Below, piece by piece: positions 54,901 through 62,414 of a stretch of 64,000 nt of DNA (position 1 is the first letter of the stretch; the number at the start of each line of letters is the position of its first letter). Below the pieces are notes generated by a model that saw nothing but the letters and a program-made list of their open reading frames with translations, had not been told where the DNA came from and ran no database searches. A program made the translations under genes and the position numbers. The stretch is from Chryseobacterium nakagawai (lineage in GTDB: Bacteria > Bacteroidota > Bacteroidia > Flavobacteriales > Weeksellaceae): positions 1,480,501 to 1,544,500 of the forward strand of contig NZ_LR134386.1 in NCBI RefSeq assembly GCF_900637665.1, given 5' to 3'.

Positions 54901-55082
54901 CTGGGCTTATTCCGTTGTGTATCGCATCTGGAGCTGGAGCAATCGGTAACCGTTCCATTGGTACTGCTGCGGCAGGAGGAATGCTTATCGGAACTATTTT
55001 CGGATTGGTTGTGATTCCGGGACTATATATATTCTTTGCGAAACTTGAAAATAAGAAGAAAGATGAAAAGATTAAATCATAG
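51960..55082 (+). CDS. RND multidrug efflux pump, HAE1/AcrB-like
   Basis: 1040 residues with 12 membrane helices. The opening IRRKVLSLVISILFVLLGIMALLKMPITQFPDIVPPSV is the typical AcrB-like start; the proton-relay Asp pair is in LFALVLAIGIVVDNAIVVVE, and VLLSLPTGIFGSY and GLLAKNAILIVEFA lie in the C-terminal half. It exports hydrophobic drugs, dyes or bile-salt-like compounds through the tripartite system. It overlaps the start of the outer-membrane channel gene by 20 bases. Confidence 0.97.
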   Translation: MVEMFIRRKVLSLVISILFVLLGIMALLKMPITQFPDIVPPSVTVTAKYTGANAEVSANAVALPMERAINGVPGMTYMSTVTSNDGLTLIQVFFEVGTDPDVAAVNVQNRVTTILDELPEEVIRAGVTTEKEVNSMLMYLNITSTDPSQDEQFIYNFTDINVLQELKRIDGVGRAEIMGQKEYSMRVWLDPQKMAAYNISADEVITSLQKQNISAAPGKVGETSGKTSSQLQYVIKYKGKFFEPKQYEEVPIRSDVDGTILKLKDIAKVEFGAMNYGMVSKTDGRPSASIMMKQRPGSNASEVIESVKAKMEELKGTSFPPGMEFNMAYDVSRFLDASISAVLTTLIEAFILVGIVVFIFLQDWRSTLIPVLAVPVALIGTFAFMNMMDFSVNLLTLFALVLAIGIVVDNAIVVVEAVHVKMEEGMNAMDATISATKEIAGAVVAITIVMSAVFIPVAFLDGPVGVFYRQFSLTLAISIVISGVNALTLTPALCAIILKPHDHNKKKTIIDRAFQSFNIGFERLTNGYVGILSKFATRTTVTFGLLFLFIGLTFVTSKFLPTGFIPMEDQGMVYVSVTTPQGATVERTEKVLDEVTVIAKKIKGVENVTTLAGYSIVTEIAGSSYGMAMINLKDWKERSISVNDLIAELSEKTKGIADAQIEIFAPPTVPGFGNTSGFELRLLDRTGGTIENTDKITKDFVKKLNEAPELKNNFTSFDATFPQYMINVDYDMAAKKGVSVDNAMSTLQTMLGSYYATNFIRFSQMYKVMVQASPEHRDTPESILNLYLKNDKGEMVPFSTFITIEKVYGPEVLTRYNMYMSAMINGEPKDGYSSGDAIAAVERVAKEVLPRGFDIEWSGMTREEILSGNQTVYIFLICLLFVYLLLAAQYESFLLPLPVLLSLPTGIFGSYIALVLAGLDNNIYAQVALVMLIGLLAKNAILIVEFAVARNKQGYDIVPAAIEGARQRLRPILMTSFAFVAGLIPLCIASGAGAIGNRSIGTAAAGGMLIGTIFGLVVIPGLYIFFAKLENKKKDEKIKS

Positions 55083-56505
55083 ACATATATTGTGCGGAAT
55101 AGTTGCATTAAGTTTAGTTTCATGTGCTGTTCCAAAGGTTGCTGATATCAAAAAGGCCCAGACACTGCCGGAAATACCTGCTAAAACTATCAATTCGGGT
55201 GAGTTTCAGCAGCTTGATCTGAAAGCTTATTTCACGGATGCTCATTTATTAGAGCTTTTTAATAAAGTGGTGCAGGCCAATCCTGATTTTCAGATTGCAC
55301 AGCAAAGAGTGGAAATCGCCAACAGTTTCCTGCAAAGATCAAAAATGGATCTTTTGCCATCTCTTGAAGTAGGAGCGGAAGCTAGCGGAAACCGCTATGG
55401 AAAATATACCATGGAAGGCGTGGGGAATTATGATACCAATCTTTCCCCCAATATTACAGAAGAGCAGAAAATCAACCGTGATTTTACGCCTAATTATTGG
55501 TTGGGAGCAAGGAGCAGCTGGGAAATTGATGCCTGGGGTAAACTGAAAAATAAAAAAATTGCTGCTCAGAAGAAATATCTGGCTTCTACGGAAGGATTGC
55601 GATTACTTCAGGTAGAGCTTTTTACAGATATTGCGAACCTGTATTATCAGTTGGTAACTTTAGATAACCGTTTGGCCATTTATCAGAAGAATTATAACCT
55701 TCAGCAGAGAGCTTTTGAAATTGTCCTGGCACAGCGTGAAGTGGGAAAAGCTACCGAGCTTGCCGTACAACAGTTCAAAGCACAGAATAACAACTGGCTG
55801 GCAGAAATCGAACATATCAAAGTGGAGATCGTTACTGTTGAACAGGCAATTACCACTTTGACGGGAAGTTATGGAGGAGAGGTAAAGCGAGGTAAAATGC
55901 TTATGCCAACCAATATGGATGTTTTAAACAAAACCATTAATGTAGAAGCGGTCATCCATTCGAGACCGGATGTGGCTGCTAATTATTATGTACTGGAGGC
56001 TTCCCAGGCAGATGCAAAGGCGGCAAGAGCTGCATTCTATCCGAAAATTGACCTTGGAGCCGGAATCGGGATGAATTCTTTTTCTGTGGAAACGCTTTTC
56101 AAACCAAGCTCATTGGCAGGTCAGCTGTTGGGTGGATTAATGGTTCCTGTTTTTAATAAAGGCCAATTGAAATATGAATTTAAAGTAGCCAGCAAGGAGC
56201 AGGAGATTGCCTTTTTAAATTATCAGAAAAGTATTACCACCGCATTTAATGAACTTCAGTCTATTTTGAAACAAACCAGGATTTATGAGAAGGTTTTAAA
56301 ATTAAAATCTGAAGAGGTTGGTTTTCTTGACAGGGGTGTTGAGGTTTCAAATGATCTGTATCTCACAGGATATGCCAATTATTTTGAACTGATTAATTCT
56401 CAGAAAAGTAAATTGACCGCAGAACTGGACCTTTTACAGTTTCAGCATCAGAATACCAGAAATAATGTTCTGCTGTTTAAAGCTTTAGGAGGAAAACTGA
56501 ATTAG
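55063..56505 (+). CDS. Outer-membrane efflux channel (TolC/OprM-like) lipoprotein
   Basis: 480 residues, lipoprotein (ILCGIVALSLVSC with C21), of the NodT/OprM-type family. Two outer-membrane-efflux domains follow: residues ~60-260 (FNKVVQANPDFQIAQQRVEI, SSWEIDAWGKLKNKK) and ~270-480 (HSRPDVAANYYVLEASQADAKAARAAFYPKI). It forms the exit duct for the pump above. The start at 55063 is chosen because it begins directly at the signal peptide, overlapping the pump stop by 20 bases (translational coupling). Confidence 0.94.
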   Translation: MKRLNHRHILCGIVALSLVSCAVPKVADIKKAQTLPEIPAKTINSGEFQQLDLKAYFTDAHLLELFNKVVQANPDFQIAQQRVEIANSFLQRSKMDLLPSLEVGAEASGNRYGKYTMEGVGNYDTNLSPNITEEQKINRDFTPNYWLGARSSWEIDAWGKLKNKKIAAQKKYLASTEGLRLLQVELFTDIANLYYQLVTLDNRLAIYQKNYNLQQRAFEIVLAQREVGKATELAVQQFKAQNNNWLAEIEHIKVEIVTVEQAITTLTGSYGGEVKRGKMLMPTNMDVLNKTINVEAVIHSRPDVAANYYVLEASQADAKAARAAFYPKIDLGAGIGMNSFSVETLFKPSSLAGQLLGGLMVPVFNKGQLKYEFKVASKEQEIAFLNYQKSITTAFNELQSILKQTRIYEKVLKLKSEEVGFLDRGVEVSNDLYLTGYANYFELINSQKSKLTAELDLLQFQHQNTRNNVLLFKALGGKLN

Positions 56506-56574
56506 GAATCCTATAGTTTAAAACCATAACTTTTTCGGTTTTGTAAACCGACCATTTTTATTTTACGATGAAGA

Positions 56575-56613
56575 AAGAGGCTGTCTCCGTGCGAGGCAGC
56601 TTCTTTTGATTTT
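56575..56613 (+). terminator. Terminator of the RND operon
   Basis: A stem of GCTGTCTC with GAGGCAGC (one T-G pair) around CGTGC, followed by TTCTTTTG, about 80 bases after the last stop. Confidence 0.65.
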
Positions 56614-56676
56614 GATAAATAATTCTCTGTTATTGGAATATTATTATATTTATAACTTAATTAAAACTATTTAACT

Positions 56677-56844
56677 ATGAAAAATTTGAAAAAAGTATCA
56701 AGAGAGCAACTAAAAGCAGTACAAGGGGGTGGAATTATGGATTATCCGAAATGTGGACCTAAAACACAATTAAGATGTTACAGCATAGAATACTGTGATC
56801 CTGAATTTTCAGATGGTTGTCAATGTGTTTGTGTTAGAATCTAA
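56677..56844 (+). CDS. Bacteriocin-like peptide with double-glycine leader
   Basis: A 55-residue peptide gene that I found by hand. Residues 1-18 form a leader of the class II bacteriocin/ComC type (MKNLKKVSREQLKAVQGG), ending in the double glycine cut by C39-type peptidases of export ABC transporters. The core (residues 19-55) is Cys-rich, with C26, C34, C40, C48, C50 and C52, consistent with disulphide or thioether cross-links. In Chryseobacterium such genes are called bacteriocin-like proteins. It stands alone with its own terminator; no peptidase-transporter or modification gene adjoins, so export must use a system elsewhere. Confidence 0.85.
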   Translation: MKNLKKVSREQLKAVQGGGIMDYPKCGPKTQLRCYSIEYCDPEFSDGCQCVCVRI

Positions 56845-56878
56845 TTCCTGCAAAACATTAAAGCAGGCTCAATTTTAA

Positions 56879-56918
56879 TAAAAAAAGAGACGGTCTGTAA
56901 GACGGTCTCTTTTTTGTA
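56879..56918 (+). terminator. Terminator of the bacteriocin-like gene
   Basis: AAAAAAGAGAC and GTCTCTTTTTT form the outer stem, with TCT/AGA inside, about 35 bases after the peptide stop. It could also serve the leftward cold-shock gene. Confidence 0.75.
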
Positions 56919-56962
56919 TGGTTTAAAAACATATCTGCAATATAATGCAGTATGTATTGATC

Positions 56963-57385
56963 TTATTTGACAATCTGGATTTCAACTGCAGAAAATCCTT
57001 TTGGAGATTTCTCCTTTTCAAAAGAAACTTTGTTTCCTTTCTTTACCGGTTCTACACAGTTATTATTGTGGAAGAAGATATTTTCTTTAGAATTATCTTC
57101 AGTAATGAAACCATATCCTTTTTCACTAAGGAAGGTAACGATCCCTGTTTTTCTTGGATCTTCCTCAATAATAGGAGCAGCCCCTAATTGAATATCATCA
57201 AGGTTTACTTCCTGTCTTTGTTCTGGTGGAGTAGAAGTTAATCTTCCGAATTCATCTACATACATGAATACGTCCTCCGCTCCTTTGTTGTTGTTCGTTT
57301 TACGTTCTTCGCGTCTTAGCGCCTTTTCTTTTTGCTTTTGAATTTTTTTCTTGAAATTTTCCTTTTTAGAAAAAGAATCTGCCAT
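56963..57385 (-). CDS. Cold-shock-domain protein with basic N-terminal extension
   Basis: 140 residues. The C-terminal ~70 residues are a cold-shock (OB-fold) nucleic-acid-binding domain: TGIVTFLSEKGYGFITED, IFFHNNNC and the closing GNKVSFEKEKSPKGFSAVEI. The first ~65 residues are Lys/Arg/Glu-rich (KKKIQKQKEKALRREERK) followed by an acidic linker, giving a two-part protein larger than a simple CspA (about 70 residues). It should bind single-stranded RNA or DNA in the cytosol; the extension may tune RNA binding. Possibly preceded by a long 5' leader containing a GGTCT/AGACC hairpin. Confidence 0.9.
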   Translation of the reverse strand: MADSFSKKENFKKKIQKQKEKALRREERKTNNNKGAEDVFMYVDEFGRLTSTPPEQRQEVNLDDIQLGAAPIIEEDPRKTGIVTFLSEKGYGFITEDNSKENIFFHNNNCVEPVKKGNKVSFEKEKSPKGFSAVEIQIVK

Positions 57386-57631
57386 AAATTATTTTTAGTA
57401 TTTAGTTTCTATAAATTGTATTGTTCACTCTGGTCTGCCTTAGACCTTAAAGCCCGTCGATGTTTCCTGTTCTAGGGTTTCCCTAATCATACAGAGCTTT
57501 AAAATTCCGACAAGTATTGTTCTGGGTAGAAGAATAAAAGTTAAAAATATGGCTGCTCAAAAAGCAAAGACTGAATATATATATTCTAAGTCGTTACAGA
57601 AAACAAAGTAGTGACTTTGGTTAATAATATG

Positions 57632-57639
57632 CAAATATA
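57632..57639 (-). promoter_or_regulatory. Candidate -7 box for the cold-shock gene
   Basis: On the minus strand it reads TATATTTG, an exact consensus match, 247 bases upstream of the start codon; it implies a long leader if used. Confidence 0.35.
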
Positions 57640-57753
57640 CAACAATAAAATGAATAAAACTGTTTTTAAATGATTGATTATCAGAAATGGATTTTATAGA
57701 AACCAGCCCGGATCTCCTTATTTACAGAGGAATAAAGAAGTATTGAGTGATTT

Positions 57754-57787
57754 TCACAAAAAAATCCTCAGTAAGCTGAGGATTTAA
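57754..57787 (-). terminator. Orphan hairpin terminator
   Basis: AAATCCTCAG (57762-57771) pairs perfectly with CTGAGGATTT (57776-57785) around TAAG. Read on the minus strand it is followed by a T-run, so it would end a leftward transcript starting between 57790 and 58100, where no gene is annotated. Confidence 0.65.
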
Positions 57788-58100
57788 AAAAATATATTAA
57801 AAATGAAATGGTGTGTGTTAATACGGGTGGGAAGGTATCAAATGCTGTGCCTAAAACTCACTTTATCAGGAAAAGTTAAGCGTTTGTTTAATGTCTAAAA
57901 CAGGATGCAAACTCTATCTGTCTGGCAGATAATAGGATATTGAGAAAAAATATGTTTATATAAATTTTAAATATTTTACAGGATTTTTAAGCTCTCAATT
58001 GAATCAATCTGAAATTTTGATGAATTCCCGAAAATTTCACCATGTTGAGACCGATGATATTGTCCAACTTTGTTTCATCAACCATTAAAAATTAAAAATA

Positions 58101-58856
58101 ATGTCAACACAAGATGTCAACGGAAAAGTTGTTTTAATAGCCGGAGGAGGTAAAAACCTGGGCGGGTTATTGAGTAGAGATTTTGCAGCAAAAGGAGCGA
58201 AACTGGCAATCCATTATAACAGTGAGAGTTCAAGAGCTGAAAGTGAAAAAACACTGGCTGAAGTTCAGGCATTGGGTGCTGAAGCATTTCTGTTTCAGGG
58301 GGACCTTACTAAAGTAGATAATATTGCAAAGTTTTTTGACGAAACCATTTCCCGTTTTGGCGGAGTGGATATTGCGATTAACACGGTAGGAATGGTATTG
58401 AAAAAACCGTTTTCAGAAACTACGGAAGCAGAGTATGATACTATGTTCAATGTGAATTCAAAATCAGCCTATTTCTTTTTACAGGAAGCTGGTAAAAAAA
58501 TAAATGACCACGGTAAGATTTGTACCATTGTGACTTCATTACTGGCTGCATATACCGGGCTTTATTCCACATATGCAGGCGCAAAAGCGCCGGTAGAGCA
58601 TTTTACAAGGGCTGCTTCTAAAGAATTTGGAGCCAGAGGAATTTCTGTAACGGCTGTAGCACCTGGTCCAATGGATACTCCTTTCTTCTATGGTCAGGAA
58701 ACAGATGATGCCGTAGCTTACCACAAATCAGCATCAGCACTGGGAGGTCTTACCAATATTAAGGACATTGCTCCATTAGTAGAATTTCTGGTCACTGACG
58801 GATGGTGGATTACAGGGCAGACAATCTTTGCCAATGGTGGCTACACAACAAGATAA
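58101..58856 (+). CDS. Short-chain dehydrogenase/reductase
   Basis: 251 residues, cytosolic, classical SDR. The cofactor motif is present in the form LIAGGGKNLG (GxxxGxG-like), then NTVG, the catalytic Ser in IVTSLLAAYTG, and the Tyr-x-x-x-Lys pair in YSTYAGAKAPVEHF (Y154, K158 region). It uses NAD(P)H to reduce or oxidise a small carbonyl or alcohol compound; the substrate is not evident, though the fold fits acetoacetyl-type reductases. It ends with the clear hairpin shared with lgt. Confidence 0.92.
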   Translation: MSTQDVNGKVVLIAGGGKNLGGLLSRDFAAKGAKLAIHYNSESSRAESEKTLAEVQALGAEAFLFQGDLTKVDNIAKFFDETISRFGGVDIAINTVGMVLKKPFSETTEAEYDTMFNVNSKSAYFFLQEAGKKINDHGKICTIVTSLLAAYTGLYSTYAGAKAPVEHFTRAASKEFGARGISVTAVAPGPMDTPFFYGQETDDAVAYHKSASALGGLTNIKDIAPLVEFLVTDGWWITGQTIFANGGYTTR

Positions 58857-58877
58857 ACTGGAACTTATTAAAAAAAG

Positions 58878-58911
58878 AAACTCACTGAAAGTTGTTTTCA
58901 GTGAGTTTTTA
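58878..58911. terminator. Bidirectional terminator between SDR and lgt
   Basis: AAACTCACTGAAA pairs with TTTCAGTGAGTTT around GTTGT, with A-run on the left and T on the right, between convergent genes. Confidence 0.9.
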
Positions 58912-58929
58912 TGATTTAAGAGAGAAAGA

Positions 58930-59766
58930 CTATAAAGTTTTCATCTTCCCTTTTTCCAGTACACTTTTGATAATAAAGAAAAGTCCCAGAAGCACAAAAG
59001 GAATACTTAAAAGCTGCCCCATATTTAAGCTCATTCCATGTTCAAATTCTACCTGGTCTACTTTTATAAACTCAATCAGGATTCTCATAATAAAGATTAA
59101 AAGAATACTGATCCCGAAATAAAAACCTTTTCCGATTTTAAAGATATCTTTCTTATAAATAAGATAAACAATAAGAAAAATAATAAGATATGAAATCGCC
59201 TCATACAACTGAGCAGGATGTCTGGGAATGTTATCTACCTGATGGAATATAAAAGCCCATGGAACATTGGTAGGAGTCCCGATGATTTCAGAGTTCATAA
59301 GATTGGCAAGCCTGATAAAAACACCTGCCAGCGGAAGAACAATAGCGATGGCGTCCAAAACAGTCATTAATGGGATTTTAAACTTTCTGGCATAGATCAG
59401 CAGCATAATCATCAACCCAATTCCACCACCGTGACTTGCAAGCCCTGCATAACCGGTAAAGTGGTAAGCTCCATCCGGACCTCTCTGGATTGGTAAGAAG
59501 ATTTCTAGCGGATGCTGGGAATAATAATCAAAATCATAAAAGAGACAGTGTCCCAATCTGGCACCCACTAATATTCCGATAAGTGCATATGAAAATAAGG
59601 CATCGTGTGCCTGTGCGCTTAGATTTTCTTTTTTATAAATGCTTTTTACAATATTAAAGCATAAAACAAGTCCTGAAAGAAACAACAGGCCATAGTATTT
59701 AATAGAAACACCTAAAATATTGACGATCTCAGGATTGACATCCCAGTTGATATATAATAAACTCAT
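58930..59766 (-). CDS. lgt: Prolipoprotein diacylglyceryl transferase
   Basis: 278 residues, seven hydrophobic helices. It attaches diacylglycerol to the lipobox cysteine of lipoproteins, the first step in lipoprotein maturation, and so serves the many lipoproteins in this window. Motifs: GVLVGARLGHCLFYDFDYY near residues 63-82, YAGLASHGGGIGLMI (~106-120), the signature RLANLMNSEIIGTPTN and RHPAQLYEAISY. Start ATG at 59766 with a promoter box upstream. Convergent with the SDR gene. Confidence 0.96.
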   Translation of the reverse strand: MSLLYINWDVNPEIVNILGVSIKYYGLLFLSGLVLCFNIVKSIYKKENLSAQAHDALFSYALIGILVGARLGHCLFYDFDYYSQHPLEIFLPIQRGPDGAYHFTGYAGLASHGGGIGLMIMLLIYARKFKIPLMTVLDAIAIVLPLAGVFIRLANLMNSEIIGTPTNVPWAFIFHQVDNIPRHPAQLYEAISYLIIFLIVYLIYKKDIFKIGKGFYFGISILLIFIMRILIEFIKVDQVEFEHGMSLNMGQLLSIPFVLLGLFFIIKSVLEKGKMKTL

Positions 59767-59793
59767 TGATATTGTTATCGGATTTTACGTTTG

Positions 59794-59801
59794 CAAAGAT
59801 A
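59794..59801 (-). promoter_or_regulatory. -7 promoter box of lgt
   Basis: On the minus strand it reads TATCTTTG, an exact TAnnTTTG match, 28 bases upstream of the lgt ATG. Confidence 0.6.
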
Positions 59802-59941
59802 AGAAAATAGGATTTTTCGATAAATAGATGGGTTTTTGGAATCTTTATGTTTGATTTATAGGTTTTTAATGGTAATTTATGTTGCCCGGCGGGAAGATGT
59901 AATGCATACAAAATCTATGGTTTTTATTCCATGATCCTTAT

Positions 59942-59949
59942 TATATTTG
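59942..59949 (+). promoter_or_regulatory. -7 promoter box of the NodB deacetylase gene
   Basis: TATATTTG, an exact TAnnTTTG match, 16 bases before the start codon. Confidence 0.6.
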
Positions 59950-59965
59950 TAATAAACTGATTTGT

Positions 59966-60712
59966 ATGAATAAACTAGTTGTTTTCCTTGCTGGTTCACT
60001 TTTATTATTGAGTAATACTTTACATTCCCAAAAAACGGTACCTCAGTCACTCAATAAATGCTATATCTACCTAACATTCGATGATGGCCCACTGAACGGA
60101 AGTGAAAATATCAATGATATTATTCTAAAGGAAAAAATTAAGATCAGTGTTTTTATGGTGGGAGAACATGTGATTAAAGATAAACAGATGGATACTTATG
60201 CCAAATATTACGATCAGAATCCCTACATTGATGAATATAATCACAGTTTTACTCATGCCAACGATCATTATGAAGCGTTTTATAATAATGTAGACAAATC
60301 AGTACAGGACATCGTGTATAATCAGAATTTATTGAAGCTGCCTTATAAGATTGTCCGTCTTCCCGGAAGAAATATCTGGAGATTAGGCGGAAAGTCAAAA
60401 AATGATATCACCAATGGAATACAGACTGCAGATCAACTGGCTGCAATGGGGTATAAAGTAGTAGGCTGGGATGTTGAATGGCAACATCGCCCTGCTGACG
60501 GAACACCCATTCAAACTGTCAACGATATGTATACTTCTGTTCAGAAACTCTGTAGTTCTGATAAAACATTTACTAAGAATAATGTGGTGATGCTGATTCA
60601 TGATGAAATGTTTCAAAAAAGCTGGGAAGAATCAGAATTAAAAGAATTGATTGATCTTCTAAGGGCAAATCCCAATTATAGCTTTGAACAGATGAGGTTT
60701 TATCCCCAATAA
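59966..60712 (+). CDS. Exported polysaccharide deacetylase (NodB fold)
   Basis: 248 residues with a signal peptide (LVVFLAGSLLLLSNTLHSQ). The NodB core is present: motif 1 TFDDGP (residues 37-42), motif 2 HSFTHANDH, a later RLPGRN (motif 3) and LIHDEM (motif 5). It removes acetyl groups from an envelope or secreted glycan in a metal-dependent way. Alone, compared with the larger GH18/NodB/GT2 fusion at 24.7 kb, it may act on a different polymer. It reads rightward from lgt. Confidence 0.9.
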   Translation: MNKLVVFLAGSLLLLSNTLHSQKTVPQSLNKCYIYLTFDDGPLNGSENINDIILKEKIKISVFMVGEHVIKDKQMDTYAKYYDQNPYIDEYNHSFTHANDHYEAFYNNVDKSVQDIVYNQNLLKLPYKIVRLPGRNIWRLGGKSKNDITNGIQTADQLAAMGYKVVGWDVEWQHRPADGTPIQTVNDMYTSVQKLCSSDKTFTKNNVVMLIHDEMFQKSWEESELKELIDLLRANPNYSFEQMRFYPQ

Positions 60713-60750
60713 AAGTCATGTAATTTAAAATCATTCTTGAATAAACATTT

Positions 60751-60796
60751 TATAACTTTAAACTGAGTTTGGAAAGAAGACGATTTTAAAGTTATA
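60751..60796. promoter_or_regulatory. 12-bp inverted repeat before the VIT1-like gene
   Basis: TATAACTTTAAA (60751-60762) and TTTAAAGTTATA (60785-60796) pair perfectly across 22 bases. It may be a terminator of the deacetylase gene or a regulatory site for the transporter. Confidence 0.45.
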
Positions 60797-60850
60797 TATC
60801 TTTCGATTCCAGACTTATATTTAAAATAACACCAACACACAGATTATTGT

Positions 60851-61546
60851 ATGCATCATCAACTGGAAAAGCACTATGTAAATAGAGTGGGCTGGCTTCG
60901 GGCAGCTGTTTTAGGAGCTAATGACGGACTGCTATCTACTACAAGTATTGTCATTGGTGTGGCAGCAGCAGAACCTGAGCGGCATATCATTATCTTGGCT
61001 GCTTTGGCAGGAATGATTGCAGGAGCAATGTCTATGGCTGCTGGAGAATACGTTTCTGTAAGTTCACAGGAAGATACTGAAAAGGCAGATCTGATCCGGG
61101 AGCAAAGGGAACTTGAAGAAATGCCGGAAGTAGAACTACGGGAATTGGCTAAGGTCTATGAAAGAAGGGGGTGTACGAAAGAAACAGCAATGCAGGTTGC
61201 TATTGAACTTACAGAGCATAATGCATTGGAAGCGCATGCCCGTGATGAACTTGGAATCAATGAAATTACTCAGGCAAAACCTTTACAGGCAGCAATCGCT
61301 TCATTCGGATCTTTTGCAGTAGGAGCATTATTACCATTTACCGTTTCTCTTTTAGCTCCTATCAAGCAGATGGTATATTTTCAATATGGTTTTTCTATTA
61401 TATTTCTGATGCTTTTAGGAGCAATCTCAGCCAGAGCAGGAGGTTCCAGTATTAAAATAGCAGTGTTGAGAATCTGCTTCTGGGGTACGGTAGCTATGGG
61501 AATTACTGCTTTGGTGGGGCATCTTTTCGGGGTGAATATATCCTGA
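60851..61546 (+). CDS. VIT1/CCC1-family iron/manganese transporter
   Basis: 231 residues with about five membrane helices. The opening RVGWLRAAVLGANDGLLSTTSIVIGVAAA and AAGEYVSVSSQEDTEKADL are the family's hallmarks; the acidic cytosolic loop (residues ~75-140, ELEEMPEVELRELAKVYERRG) carries the Glu-rich metal-binding helices. Eukaryotic and bacterial members move Fe2+ or Mn2+ out of the cytosol, possibly into a compartment or periplasm. A 12-base inverted repeat lies upstream. Not linked to a visible metal regulator. Confidence 0.92.
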   Translation: MHHQLEKHYVNRVGWLRAAVLGANDGLLSTTSIVIGVAAAEPERHIIILAALAGMIAGAMSMAAGEYVSVSSQEDTEKADLIREQRELEEMPEVELRELAKVYERRGCTKETAMQVAIELTEHNALEAHARDELGINEITQAKPLQAAIASFGSFAVGALLPFTVSLLAPIKQMVYFQYGFSIIFLMLLGAISARAGGSSIKIAVLRICFWGTVAMGITALVGHLFGVNIS

Positions 61547-61699
61547 TCAATAATGAACTTTTAGATACGTGTTAAAGAAAAATGCCAAGAGTAAGTGTAT
61601 GATTTTCAGACTATATTTATCCTAACAAGTGTTAGTCGTAGTATTACTACACTTTTTTAAATTTCTTATCAATTTGTATTTTGCTATTGCAATTAGATC

Positions 61700-61707
61700 T
61701 ATATTTG
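61700..61707 (+). promoter_or_regulatory. -7 promoter box of the Hcp gene
   Basis: TATATTTG with TTTG elements 16 and 23 bases upstream (61680-61683 and 61673-61676); the leader is about 45 bases. Small hairpins CTAACA-AG-TGTTAG and GTAGT-ATT-ACTAC lie further upstream near 61622-61653. Confidence 0.6.
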
Positions 61708-61757
61708 GTGATATAAAACAACAAATCACACAATATTAACGATTAAAATTTACAATC

Positions 61758-62165
61758 ATGGCAGAAAGAAATTCAAGAGGAATTTTAAAATTCAACAACG
61801 GAGAAGGACAAAAATTATTAAAGCTTAACTACAGCGTATCAAGATCTACAGACGTTTCAGGACGTGTAGCATCAGATCCTTCTAACGCTCTTATCAAAAT
61901 TACAGTGGAAGCAACAGAAAAATCAGACATTCTTGAAAGCTTGCTGAACGGAAAGTACAAGCCAACTGTAGGAGAAATTACCTTCAATAAATCTCACGAA
62001 GAAGGAACATTAACAACATTAAAGTGGCAGAATGGATACGTGATTCAGCACGAAGTAGACTTCGATGCAGTAGACGAAAACAGTATGTATATTACTTTTG
62101 TGGTAAGTGCAGAACAGATTGATCTGGGGAACTCTGCTTATCACGGAGCTTGGCCTAGCGCGTAA
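61758..62165 (+). CDS. tssD: Type VI secretion tube protein Hcp/TssD (T6SSiii)
   Basis: 135 residues forming the inner tube that is propelled by the TssB/TssC sheath. The sequence is of the Bacteroidota T6SSiii type: a beta-barrel pattern with LKLNYSVSRSTDVSGRVASDPSNALI and the closing MYITFVVSAEQIDLGNSAYHG. It is small, has no signal peptide and is normally secreted by its own system. It carries its own promoter and terminator and lies directly before a VgrG-like gene, so the two are regulated together or in series, about 23.6 kb from tssB/tssC. Confidence 0.93.
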   Translation: MAERNSRGILKFNNGEGQKLLKLNYSVSRSTDVSGRVASDPSNALIKITVEATEKSDILESLLNGKYKPTVGEITFNKSHEEGTLTTLKWQNGYVIQHEVDFDAVDENSMYITFVVSAEQIDLGNSAYHGAWPSA

Positions 62166-62199
62166 GAACCTGGTCACTTAAAAAAATCAAGTACATATA

Positions 62200-62239
62200 A
62201 AACAGAATGGTACAATAGATACTGTTCTGTTTTTTTGGC
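62200..62239 (+). terminator. Terminator between hcp and vgrG
   Basis: AAACAGAA pairs with TTCTGTTT, with inner GTA/TAC, followed by a T-run, about 35 bases after the hcp stop. It may dampen read-through so that tube protein is made in excess of spike protein. Confidence 0.75.
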
Positions 62240-62414
62240 TCTTATGAATAAGTCAGAATCCAGAAAAATACTCTTATCAATTTTCTGTAATTGTTAAAAT
62301 AAATCGGGTAAAAGTGGATTTTATATTGTAAAAAATTTATAATTTTATAGAAAGGATATTATTTTTTAGATTTTTTTTCTGAAAATAAAAGCCTGTCAAA
62401 CACCTTGCATTAAT

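Larger units (their letters stand above)
57386..58100. other. Long intergenic region with an orphan terminator
   Basis: 715 bases with no protein-coding gene I can support. On the left it is probably the leader of the cold-shock gene: a GGTCT-GCCTT-AGACC hairpin lies near 57440, and a minus-strand TATATTTG box at 57632-57639 is a candidate start of that leader (about 245 bases). Further right lies the orphan hairpin at 57762-57785. Between 57786 and 58100 I see no ORF with a clear family. Confidence 0.45.

Noticed and set aside
55036..55062. Earlier start for the outer-membrane channel gene
   Set aside because: The nine extra residues precede the natural signal peptide; ATG 55063 fits the lipoprotein start.
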